Shown in pieces: positions 11,425 through 22,147 of a stretch of 64,000 nucleotides of DNA. Source of the DNA: Lentinus brumalis (Eukaryota; Basidiomycota; Agaricomycetes; Polyporales; Polyporaceae); assembly GCA_001792895.1 (NCBI GenBank), contig MARA01000044.1, positions 186,001 through 250,000 on the forward strand, written 5' to 3'. A program made the position numbers and the translations under genes. Each line of letters starts with the position of its first letter. Position 1 is the stretch's first letter. Below the pieces are notes generated by a model. That model did no database searches. It saw nothing but the letters and a program-made list of their open reading frames with translations, and was not told where the DNA came from.

Positions 11425-11602
11425 TGCACGGCGGGATCTCAGCGTTTCAGACGGGCGAAAAGTCGAGGTAAATACGCCGTCCGAGGTTTCCTTTTGTCTC
11501 GTTTTGCTCGAAACGGGACAAAAGGCGGTTGAAAGGTTACCTCGCGCGGCAATAGCACGCCTTTTGGCCCGTCCGAAACGCCGAGATCCCTGCCGTGGTG
11601 CT
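11425..11602. repeat. 175-bp imperfect palindrome (foldback / MITE-like)
   Basis: The left part (CGGCGGGATCTCAGCGTTTC, then GACGGGC and AAAAG) is matched in inverted orientation on the right (GCCCGTCC, GAAACGCCGAGATCCCTGCC). Inner arms GAGGT...CCTTTTGTCTCG and the CGGGACAAAAGG...ACCTC side pair around a loop near 11507. The whole segment could fold into one long hairpin. It lies in an intergenic region with no ORF, so a relic foldback element or a non-autonomous DNA transposon is the likely origin. Target-site duplications are not evident. Confidence 0.7.
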
Positions 11603-12002
11603 AGCTCAAGTACAATATGAAGCTTGAAGTTTGAAGGTGTACCGTCTCGCGTTCGTCGCGATGCAGAAACACCCGTAATTATACCTCTACGGCATGAACA
11701 CCTCCGTGCTTGTCGAGCCACTCGCCCTTGGACTCTGGAGGTCCCGAAACTGTGCCGGGCGCGGTGGCCGAGTCGATCGCAAGTCAAAAGTATGATAAAA
11801 TCATATACTTACTGAACGCCACAGGGCAAGCGGCGCACGTACGAGCACCGGCCATCAAATTCCAAGCGTCTTCTTGCAGAGGCTGGGTTCACTAGGGTTC
11901 ACTGCGTGGTCCCAAAGGCGGCGGGTTGGATCCGACAATAGTACTCCGTTCATAATCCAAAGCGAGCAGCACGACATACGGGCACGACGGACAGAACGCC
12001 GC

Positions 12003-12184
12003 AGCGAGAGGCAGAGACAGAGGCAGAGGCAGAGGCAGAGACTCAGAGAAAGCGGCGATCATACGGTACTTGTGTAGGGACAGGAAAGCTCTGCCCGCGC
12101 AAAACAAGCGGGCGTGCGCAGGGACCAAACAGACAAACAAACAAACTAGAGACAAGGAGATATATGTAGTATGCTGCGAGACAC

Positions 12185-12217
<33 letters not shown>

Positions 12218-12260
12218 CGAGACCAGCGACGGGTGCATAGAACGGGAACGGGAACTGGAA
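12003..12260. repeat. Cluster of purine-rich microsatellites downstream of ras
   Basis: A GGCAGA-type repeat (about 12005-12045), an AAAC-type repeat near 12130, a (GA)n run (about 12194-12216) and GGAACG/GGAACT hexamers (about 12240-12268). All lie 3' of the ras stop at 12470. On the ras mRNA strand they are pyrimidine-rich. Confidence 0.8.
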
Positions 12261-12469
12261 CTGGAACAGAACCGGAGCCGGAAACAGTAAAAAAGCAGAT
12301 CGATGAGATATGGGGAAATCCAGGGTGGATGTATGCAATGCGGACGACGGGGACGGGGGACAACAGCGACGGGCGGTGGCAGTGGCAGGGCGGGTAGAAG
12401 GTGAGCTAAGGTAACGCAGGAAAGGACCCAGACCAGGGAAGAGAGCGGGACGTGGAGCAAGAAGTAGAA

Positions 12470-13517
12470 TCATGCAACGACGCATCCGCCGCAGCATCCG
12501 CCCGCGCCGTCGTCCGCGGTGTTCCCCGAATTGTATACACCAGGTGCACTCGGCGCGTTGGGCTGTACGCCAGGGCGGCCGGTCTGCTGCTCCTGCAACG
12601 GGGGTCAGGGCGTCGACGCTTGCAAGACGCAAATCGCACGAACCTTGTTGTACTTGCGGATCTCGCGGACGAGCTGGCTGAACGCCTCATCGACATTGAT
12701 GCGTTGCTTGGCCGACGTCTCGATAAACTTGCAGCCGAAATGCTTTGCAAGATCACGGCCCTCTGCGGTGGTAGCGAGCGCCTACGTAAGCGAGAGATGC
12801 ACATGGCGCGGCAAAGAGTTTGGGAGTTCGGGATTTCGGGGGGACGGAGGAGGGACGACGCACCGTTCATGCCCACCTGCCGCTCGTATTCCAGGTCGCT
12901 CTTGTTGGCAACGACGATGACTGGGAACGAGTCCTGGTCCTTCACGCGGAGGATTTGTTGGTGGAAGGTGCTAATTTCCTCGAAGGAGTTGCGCGAGGTG
13001 ATTGAGTAGACCAGGAGGAAGCCCTCGCCCGTGCGCATGTACTGCTCGCGCATAGCACTGTGGACGGGCGGTGAGGAAGCGGGGGAGAGGCGGCGCGTGT
13101 GCGGACGTACCCATATTCTTCTTGACCAGCAGTGTCCAGGACGTCAAGGAGTGCAACCTCGTCGTCGATGACGCATTGTTTCCTGTACGAATCTGCGACG
13201 AAAGAGTGAGCATGTAGCGAGGGAGAGGACAGTACGCGCATCTCGTATGCGGGCTGGCGCACGACAGCGGGAAGTGTATGTACTCACCCTCAATGGTAGG
13301 ATCATACTCGTCGACGAAGTGGCTTTGGATGAACTGGATAGTGAGCGCGGACTTGCCGACACCTGGAAATGACAGCATGAGAGCAGGGCCGGGTGAGGAT
13401 GCGCGTGCGACGTACCACCGCCGCCGACGACCACGAGCTTGTACTCCCTGAGGAACTGAGACTGTGCGGGGGTGAGCGGGGGCTACGGAGGGTGCGCGCG
13501 CAACGTACCCTGGACAT
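12470..13517 (-). CDS. ras1: Ras-type small GTPase
   Basis: Canonical Ras split by short introns. Exon 1 is just MSR (ATG 13517). Then come [20 protein letters not shown] (P-loop), the switch I region [26 protein letters not shown] (switch II), NKSD (guanine specificity), ETSAK, and a last exon reading EQQTGRPG...[10 protein letters not shown]. The C-terminal CVVA is a CaaX box with two upstream cysteines for palmitoylation, so the product should be farnesylated and attached to the plasma membrane. The last intron (gttcgtgcg...gttgcag) interrupts the hypervariable region; reading through it would give a false stop before the CaaX box. A TATA-like TTATATTC lies about 45 bp upstream of the ATG. 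Expected role: cAMP/MAPK signalling in growth and mating. No changes at key residues are visible. Confidence 0.95.
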
Positions 13518-16040
13518 GGCTGGCAAGCAAGAAAGCGGGCGTAGGGGGTATTGGGGACGGGAATATAAGGGGAGGAGGTGATCCGTCGAAGCAGGACGAG
13601 GAAAGACGCCCAGGCGCCCTCAGGAACCGCGCCCCTAGACGCCGTGCAAACACCGCCAAACACGCCTCATGATCCGGCGTCTGCTCTCCTCCCGCGTTGA
13701 CTGCGAGACAGCGGTCAACACGCTGCGAGTACTTGTTCGTGATGCATCCCTTGCCTCCTCCTCCGCCAGGCCTCGCGGATGCTGTTTTTACCGCAACGCA
13801 GTGCCAGGAAGGGTAACCTCCTGTCGTTCCTGGACAGCTACATCCTGTATTCAGTTGACGAGGATAGCTCCGGGCTGTACACCGTGCTTCTGTAGCATCA
13901 GTATCAGCACCGAATGGACGTACGCTCCCCAGATCTCAGACGTGTCACAGACCTCTTGTCGGAGTCCCGTCTATGATACTCCTTGCACTTCTCGCCGACC
14001 GACCCTCTCCGAGCGGACGTTGCGCACCTCAGACTGCGACCCTGGACTGACCCTGGCCATGGACCGCACTCTGCACGATCAGGGCCCTGTAGATCGTCGC
14101 CCAGAATTGGCCTAGCTCTCCTCGTCCATGACGTCTCGGGGCCGTCTCATCCGGTGAGTTACGCCCGTCCAGTGCCCGCGCCGCCGCCTCAATATTAATA
14201 AACGAAGTTGACAGACCACGTCCTTGGCACTGCCGGCTCTCGACCAGCAGCCCCGGCGCCGCAACTCGCCAGATTCGATCCCGACAACTGTCGCCGACAT
14301 TCCCGTAGGCGTACTCGGACACGGTGCGCAAGATCCCCAGCACGGCCCGGAGACGACGCGAACAGCACCCGACGAAGCTGGAGGGTGTCTACGATCTGAC
14401 TACCATCGTATTCTTGACATGCCTGATGCACAGTTACACCTTATCCCAGATGCCGTCATGCGACTTTCGCGCACGGTCCCACCGAGGATCATCAATCATC
14501 TTTACACTCCCTCGAGCCGTCGGGATGTCGTCAGTCTGCCTTCTCAGGCAGCTGCGATCTTGTCGCGAATTCTCACCGGTCCTTTGGGTTGAGCCCTCCA
14601 TTATGCCCGCTTCTCAGCCTGCTGCTTGCGTAGTACGCGAAGTGAGCCGTCTATCCATCCGTCAATCGAATCCGAGCATGCGACCCGCTGGCGCACAAGA
14701 ACCGTTACCCAGCAGCTCAACGGGCAACCTGCTACAGAACCAGACCTGTCAGAGTTCCGCCATCTCCTCCCAATATCAACATCACGTCGTACAGCCCCAA
14801 GTACTCCCGGGACCCTGGCAAGTATAACATCTAGCATGTTCTGTCCGGATGCCTTTCGTGGCGAGCTCTCCTCCTCCCCCAGCCTATTGACAGAGTCCTG
14901 AGTCGGGGTACCCCCAAGCTGTCCGTCCCACGTCTGTGTCTGTATCTGTATCCTCCTGCATCGCTTCCAAAAGACAGCTTCTTCGATGCCGGCGCACTGG
15001 GGTCTTGCGGCACCATCGACATCGCCGCTGAGGAGAAGCTTCCGGGGCCCGTCCAAGGCAAGGCATCCAGTGCTAGTGCTCGCTGCTGGCTCTCGCGTTG
15101 GTGGAGGACTGTCGCTGTCGCTGTCGAGGCACTACATATCCGAATCAGCGGCCAAACTCCGTGCGACGTCGCTGACCAGTGTCCATAGTACTCTACTCTG
15201 GAACTGCCATTATGTGCTACCCTAATGGAATCATTGATTGCACCCGAGCGATCCCAGCTCCTGTATGGGGGTACATCAGGCTTCAGCACATATAGAGTCC
15301 ATGCCAAAGCCCCTACATTGAGTAGCGTGCTGCAAGCACCCCTCGCGATGATACGCCGACTCGCTTGACGACAAGCTCCACGCGTTGCACTCACCGCACC
15401 CGTCCGGCGTCGACCCATCACGATCAATCATTCCTACACACCCGCAATCGAAGGCAGAAGCCCGGAGGGCCAAGAATACATAGGATTAAATAGTAACGAG
15501 CGTGCAGCAGCGGGTGATTTCGGTGCGGTCATGATCAACTGCAGGTCGGATGCAGCGATGCACCCCAAACAGAAACAGCTCCGAGTCAAGTCAGGTCTTT
15601 GCGCGGCGCGGCGCGGCCCTCCCACGTCCATAACGCACAGTCCAGCTATCACATTACAGATGACAGAAGAATAAGAAGTAGAAGGAGAAGAAAGGGAAGC
15701 GTTCACAGGGGACAGCACGGCTGGCCATGCCGAACAAGAGTCCGTGGAGGTTCGCAGAGACCGGGAAGCGCGTACGTGAGAGTCCAAGATGCGTGATCGT
15801 ACATTGTACAATGTCTGTAAGTAGCTGGGCTGGGTCCGTGGGTTGTGGTCGTGGTCGTGGTCGGACGCCACCGCGAGAATGCGTCCCGGTTCACCAGGAC
15901 GACTCATGCGGTGGCGGGCTGTCCGTAGCGGAGTGCGGATAGGAGCGGCGGCGTGCTGCTGCTGCTGCACGGGCTGGGTGGTCGTGAGTCGTCAAGAGAC
16001 ATCGTCAGGGGGGGGGGGTCGCACATGCCCAAGCTCAAGC
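13518..16040. other. No confident gene
   Basis: A 2.5-kb interval between the ras promoter and the 3' end of the receptor gene. Open frames on both strands are short, carry no recognised motif and cannot be chained into a family I know. A run of about 11 G occurs near 16008-16018. The interval may contain an unrecognised non-conserved gene or a non-coding transcript. Confidence 0.4.
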
Positions 16041-18538
16041 TCAGAGGTAGCCATACGCTCCCGGAGTCGCACTACCCGAGCGGCTCGGCGTCGGCGGGAG
16101 ACGACGCGAGGACGTCGGAGTACGCGCGATAGGCGTGCGTCCAGAGACCGCGCTCAGGCTTGCGTTCCGGCGCGGCGTGACCGCCGTCATCGGGGTGCCG
16201 ACAGTGAGCGTGTCGCCGAACATGGGGGTGCGCATCGCTGGCGTGCGCGGGAACGTCCCCGTGGCGGTCAGGTCGAGGGACTTGGACCGGCGGCGCTCCG
16301 CCTTGACCGTGGCGGTCGTCGGCGTCGGGGCCCCACGGCGCACACGCTCGGCCCACTCGTTGCTCGCGTACGCCGCCTTCTCTGAGGGGTAGCCCGCCGG
16401 GCGGGCGGACCGCAGAGAGGGGAGAGGCGAGGGCGCGAGCGAGTTCTGGCTCATCGACGGGCGGGCGGAGAGCGGCATGGGCGTGGGGCGGAGCTTCGGC
16501 GGGAGCTGCTTGGGTGGCGGCGCGGGCGGATTCATCTCCTCGACCTCGGGAGAGCGCGAGAGGTACATGGAGAGGAGGGAGTCGCTCGCGGATGTGTGGC
16601 GGGAACCGCTCTCTGACCCTGCCTTCTGCAGCGGTGCCGGTGCCGCTGGCTTCCTCGGAGGCTCAGGCGTCTTCAAGCTGATGGTCGTGTATTGCGCCTC
16701 AGCAGGAGACGGGTCCGCCGTCAGTGTGGGCTGCCTGACAACCGGCGAACGCGTGTCGCGACGGGGCGCAGGGAGGCTCGGAGAGGCACCTGGCATACGA
16801 GGGGACGACGGCAGGGTGTTCTTCCTGAAGGCGGGCTCCGGTACCGTGATCATGGCATTCAGCTCCGCCACCGGCGTTATTTGACGGGCAACGGGGTTGA
16901 ACTGAGGCTCCTTGTTACGCTTCACAGAGATGGAGCGACTGACACGGTTGAGGCCACGAGCTACCGTCGCGCCGACAGCCTTGGAGACGTTGCGCGGAGG
17001 GGGGCTCCATTCGTTCTTGCTCTCACGCTTGGTAACAAACGCCTTCTCCGGGTTCTTCGGAGTGCTGGGAGACGGCGTGAAACCCATAGGAGACTTGACA
17101 CCTGCGAAGAAGCTCTCCATGTCGGCATCCTTCGCCTTCTTGATGTCGACACTGTTACTGCCGGCAGTCAAGTTGCCCTGGAGGAACGGACGAAGAATGC
17201 GCAGAGTGTTGACCAGAATGAGCGCGTTGACCATTCCTGAATACTTCAGTCAAGAGGTGCCGGCACTCTCTCGGGATGATGAACGTACCGAGCAACGAAG
17301 CAGTGGCACTAGCAAAGACATTTGCTTGGAATGGCACGTTGATCCCCGACGACTCAGTAAGGCTAACAATGATCTCCGGGAGCAGCAAGATGTTGTAGGC
17401 TTTGGTTGAGTTTTGCATTAGGGGGGATGATATGCAGAGTTTAGTTGCGGAAGGCTCACCAAACGGATACCTGGGGCAAAGACGACTTAGCATTCAATTT
17501 ATGATATAAGTATCTCGTCGCCACTCACCACAACATGCTCCGTGCGACAGCAGCAATGAAGCGCTGATATTCCACAGTGGTCACACTAGACGTGCTCCAC
17601 CTATGGCTTCGGTTGAAGGTGAACTTGATACCGCCCTTAATCGTCAGAGACCCGCGCAGGATGAGGAACACCAGCGTGTAGAAGATGACGGAGAAGACGG
17701 AGCCCAGGAGCAGCTGAGTGCGGGCAGCGTTAAGTATGGCGCGCTGCCCAGGGAAAGGATGGAAATCCGCGTACCGGAAGGAGGTGCAGCACTGTGCTCA
17801 GTATAGGATGGTTGAGTGAAAGGCCGCACGAAAGCCCGTTGATTCCGTACACCGGGCCGAACGGTGAGTCGCGAATCCATGTGGGCGTGGCAGCCATGAG
17901 AATGGCAAAGAGCCAGCCGAAGACCGTCGCACCCATACATACCCAGCCAGGAACCTTGTTGCGAAGCACGAGGGTGTTGAAGCTGTGGATCGCAATCGTG
18001 CCGGTGAAGTACGCCCCTCCCGTATCTCCGATCTGAGAGAGAATCCCTACGATGCAAGCTGAGCATGAATTCCGTCACAGAGCGGTCATGACCTGCCATA
18101 CCTTGCGTATTGCACAGAGTTCCTACAAGCATTCACAAGCGTCTCAGCCACGGATATATCCCGTCCAACCTGCAAGACACGCACCTTCTGTTGCAGCTTT
18201 CATCCCCGCCCACTCCGCATTGATCATCATAGAAATGCTACTCAACGCATTGGAAAGCATCAACGACGCGATGTAAGCACCCAGTTGTGTGTGGAAAAAC
18301 GCTCGTGAATGGTGCTGGTTCGCGTTTGACCGGCGCTTCACAAGCGCCACGATAGGATCCCATGAGTACCGCACGAAGACGGCGAGGATGGCAAGCAAGG
18401 AGATGGTAGCAAACAATACAATAGCCTACACCGCGGTGTTCAGTCGAATTAAATGCTGCACATAGACTAAGTGTAACTCACGATGAGGGACGAGGCCTGA
18501 CCACTCTGGTACACCAGCGTTTGCGGAAGCAGAGACAT
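16041..18538 (-). CDS. Seven-transmembrane receptor with long disordered tail (cAMP-receptor/Git3-like)
   Basis: Multi-exon gene from ATG 18538 (MSLLPQTLVYQSGQASSLI). Predicted helices in order: IVLFATISLLAILAVFVRYS; LGAYIASLMLSNALSSISMM; a helix ending GGAYFTGTIAIHSFNTLVLR; GWVCMGATVFGWLFAILMAA; LLLGSVFSVIFYTLVFLILR; YNILLLPEIIVSLTES; and ASATASLLGMVNALILVNTL. The segment FGPVYGINGLSCGLS between helices 4 and 5 is what I expect of basidiomycete receptors related to the cAMP-receptor/Git3 group. The last exon (16041-17234) adds about 370 residues rich in Ser, Pro and Thr, a likely phosphorylation target. Probable role: plasma-membrane sensing upstream of G-alpha and cAMP. The ligand is unknown, and family placement rests on memory of related sequences. 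Confidence 0.75.
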
Positions 18539-19053
18539 TATGTTCGTCAAGCTCTTGAGCGGTCACGAAGCAAGAAAAGGAAGGTGCGCAGGACGGAAGA
18601 AAGAAGCAAAAGAAGGGCTCAAAGCACCGAACTGTCCCGGACAGACTGGCCAAAATTGCTTAGAACCGCAACAGAGGTCGTCCTGCGCCTGTGGTCGAAA
18701 CGAAGAGGTCTGACCGAAGCAGACGGGAACCGGTCCAGAGAAAAGAACGAAGAGAGGGAAAGAAAGAACGGAGAGAAGGCGAACGCGAGCAACAGACCAG
18801 AGGGCCTTGTCTTCACTCCGCCCCGCCATAGCGTGGCAGTGTCGCGACACCGTTTGATCATGATATTTGATGGACCTGCTACTCGTTGCTGTTGGCTAAG
18901 CGCGTCTCACCATCGTCTCATTCGGCGGTGATGATGTGCAGCAGTGTGCAGCGCGCTGTTGGGCGAAAGGACTCTGCCTGCGACCATCCCAATCACATCC
19001 GCTCGCTCCGGAGTCATACCGTACAGAAGATACATACAGCAGCAACCGTCCAA
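18539..19053. other. Intergenic, promoter of the receptor gene
   Basis: A 515-bp spacer between the 3' end of the polymerase eta gene and the 5' end of the receptor gene, both on the minus strand. It is purine-rich on the plus strand, so C/T-rich on the sense strand of the receptor gene, as fungal promoters often are. No ORF of note. Confidence 0.4.
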
Positions 19054-21810
19054 TCAACGTTTCTGGAAGAACTTTGCAATGCCTTCATCTGCTGGTTTCT
19101 TCTTCCGTTTCTTGCTGGTGGCCGACGAGGGCTTGTCCGCGGGGCGAATGATACGTTTCGGTGCGTCGTCATCGCCCGCCGCGGCAAGCTCCTGCGCGAA
19201 GTGCAAGTCAGCATGCTCGAGTCGCAGAGCCGCCAGAGCATCATCCCTGATGGCATCGTCACCGTCACTGCCCGCCCCCGCATCACCCGCTGCATCTGAT
19301 CTAGAGAGGGCTGCAAACGGCGCATTCTCCAGCCAAATTCGCTTGTGGCACTTGTCGCAAATGAATGAAAACCGTTGGTCCCGCGTAGGCGGCTTCGATG
19401 AATTTGAAGGCGTGTGCTCCCGTTCAGCGGCGGTGGCATTGCCGGCAGGGCGGTCCTCGTCGCTTCTCTTGCGCGCCTTAGCTCCGTTGGAAGGCCTGGC
19501 GTTGGAAGGCGAAGGCGAGCGTGACCGCTTGACCGGGGGCTTGACTGTGTGAGAGCTCGCCAGTGCGGAAGGCTGTTGATCGTCGGACGCGCTGCGCGTG
19601 GTGAGAAAACCCTCGATGGTCCTTTGCCCGACCTCCATGACACCAATTCCAGAAAACGACAACTGCACATTGGTGATCTTGAAGGGCACCGAGTCGCCAG
19701 CGCCGACTAGCTCTTTCCAAAGCTTATCGCCGAAAGAGGCGATTACATCCACTGTGATGTTCTTGGTGAAGGGGAATGGTGTCTGCTTTGACCTGAACGT
19801 GTCGTAACCTTCAGAAGAGTGTCAGCTCTGCACGAACAAGATCGCTGCGGTTGCTTTCCGTGACATCTCGACCCGCAATATGCGAAAAGTGTCGTGTGAG
19901 ATGAGAGCTTCGCGATCGCCAACTCACCTTGTCGTATATGCAGTACGATAGTCTTCGGCCAGAGTGCTGGATTGTTGTCCCGCGCCTCATTGAGACGCAG
20001 CGCGAGTTCTGCCGCCAAAACACGTATCCAGTGGTAACCTTCAGTAGCCTTCGTAATGGGCTGCGGCAAGTTCTTCGATGCCAGCATGCTCTTGTTGACC
20101 GCGGACTTCTCCTTGACTACCGAGGGAAGTGGTCAGCACACTTTGTGGTTGCCGGCAACTTCGCAGGCGAACTCGAAAGGAGACTCACCTTCTGTACGGT
20201 CAATCCCGCTGTAAGTATGGAACATCAGCGATGAATGCATCCGGCCACAAGACTGACTGACCGTAGGATTTCGTACACCCATATCGACTCTTCCCCAAAT
20301 TTACGCTGCATCTCCTCTGTGCAGCATGGCTGGTTGAGTACTGCGCTCGGCGCAGGCGTGACTCACTAACCTAGACTTATCGTCCTACAACGGCGCTCAG
20401 AAAGGTTGTACTGTCGAGCTTCATGAGAAGATGACATACAGTAAGTCGCCGACCGTGGACACATCATACTCCTCGGCGAGGGCCTTCCCAAGCTTCCCGC
20501 CCAAGAACCTGATCTACGCAACCAGGTCAGCGGCCGACCGTATGGTGCTGCGACGCGTGAGACACATACCTTCTGGAAGGCCATAGGCCTCAGGTAGTTA
20601 GGAATAGCGGCGTTCCGTAAGATGGTCTATCGCATGTCAAGATGCTATTGCCGGGAGTACTCTACATGAAAGAACCCACGCACCTGGTTCATCGGCTTCT
20701 TGTACGACGCGGTCAACTGTCATAGACATTCAAGCCTCAACCTTCCGCGCGCAGTGACCAATCAAACCACTGACCTTCGCTAAGAACTTATTCCTGGCAA
20801 GACCCTGGACGATGGGACGTTTCAGCACGAATGCAGTAAATGACACGTTGACACGGATGAGCTACTCACAGCTGACGTAGTGTAGCCAAGCTTCGCTCTA
20901 ATGTCCTCCCGAATCTTCATCATGAGTTCCGCTGCGATGGACAGCGCGACGTCGTGCCATGTTGTCTGCTCGTCGTCCTCCTCTACGACGTGATCGTCCT
21001 CCTCCCCTTCGTGATCGGACTTGCTCGACTCGCCTTCATTGTCCGTGGACTGCTCTTTCGCCGGGTGGACAGGTACGATGGTACCTCGTCCCTCCCACGA
21101 TATGGGAGGCGGCGGGGGTAGAGGGCTGTCGAGCCCATTCGGAGCGTCTGGGGGTACAGTGGCAAGGTACGGATACCTCTTCAGGATCTCCTCGCGCACG
21201 GGCCTCGTGAAGTCGATGAACGCCTCGTCTATGGACGCCTTCTCTAGCACGAACGCCTCAGAGCCGCCCCAGACCTCACAACAGCACGCACGCGCAACTC
21301 ACCGACTTCCCCAGTAGGCAGTCCCTCCTTGAACAGCTGTATGATCTTCATGCTCTCCCTTCTATAATGGTCCAGCGACACCTTATGTGTGCGCGTGTCG
21401 GGGTTCTCCCAGTACCCCGGCTCCGCCTCGCCCTCCCTGTACGTCGCGACGTGCACCACGACGAGGTTCGGGCACCGCTTCTTCGCGTCGCGCACCTTGT
21501 CCATCCGCGAGATCCCAAACTTGCGCGCGGGGTAGTTGACCGCGATGAGCGAGTCCCATTGCAGGACCACCAGCGGCAGCGCTGGATCAATCCCGAGCCG
21601 CACTTGCTCGCAGGCGGCGTAGAACGCGTCGCTGTCGCAGAGCGCGATGACGCGCAGCGGGTCGCGCACGCCGAGGTTGCTGGACAGGAGATGCCGGTAG
21701 GTTATCGTCGGGTTGAGGTCGTCGAAGTCGTTCGCTATGGCCCGGCCTTTGCCCTTCCAATACGACTTCGACACCGGTTTTGGGATACTGGACCCTTCCG
21801 AGCCCGACAT
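19054..21810 (-). CDS. rad30: DNA polymerase eta (translesion Y-family polymerase)
   Basis: Y-family polymerase that copies past UV photoproducts. Start ATG 21810 (MSGSEGSSIPKPVSK). Motif I reads ALCDSDAFYAACEQ with the metal-binding aspartates; then QWDSLIAVNYPARKFGISR, the nucleotide-binding finger region; then SIDEAFIDF with the catalytic Asp-Glu pair. An acidic insertion (about 21060-20960, EGEEDDHVVEEDDEQ) lies between the palm motifs. The last exon carries the polymerase-associated domain end, a ubiquitin-binding zinc finger (FICDKCHKRI ... LEHADLHF) and a C-terminal DEGIAKFFQKR, which fits a non-canonical PCNA-interacting box with Asp in place of Gln. About nine short introns. Nuclear. 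All expected catalytic residues that I can see are present. Confidence 0.92.
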
Positions 21811-22147
21811 AGCGAGACGATGGTTGCAAGAGCGAGGTTCGGTTGTACGCAAGGAGGTGGTGGTGGCTGGATGAGACGCGTGCGCGCTTCATCGACGCGT
21901 CTGCCACGGTCACGCGTTTCACGACTTACGCGTCGCGTCAACACGAGCTCCGGGCCCGAACGCTTGCTCTCGCCCAGCCGACACCATCCCAGCCCAAACA
22001 TGCCGCAATGGAACGGAGGCAGGTATGTTACAACATCCTCTTGATGAGGTCCAAGGTCCTGCACTAATCGTACAACAATCAGTCCGAGACTCCCAATCCT
22101 TCCTTCCTTCCAGAGGACCGATACCCCGAACTCGGCGACCGTTGCGC
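21811..22147. promoter_or_regulatory. Promoter region of the polymerase eta gene
   Basis: A 337-bp gap between the stop of the AIF-like gene and the ATG of the polymerase gene, both minus strand. It should contain the polymerase promoter and the terminator of the upstream gene. A tiny two-exon frame on the plus strand here was considered and rejected. Confidence 0.4.

Noticed and set aside
12601..12625. Early stop in Ras that would remove the CaaX box
   Set aside because: It lies inside an intron (gttcgtgcg to gttgcag); splicing joins to an exon ending in CVVA.
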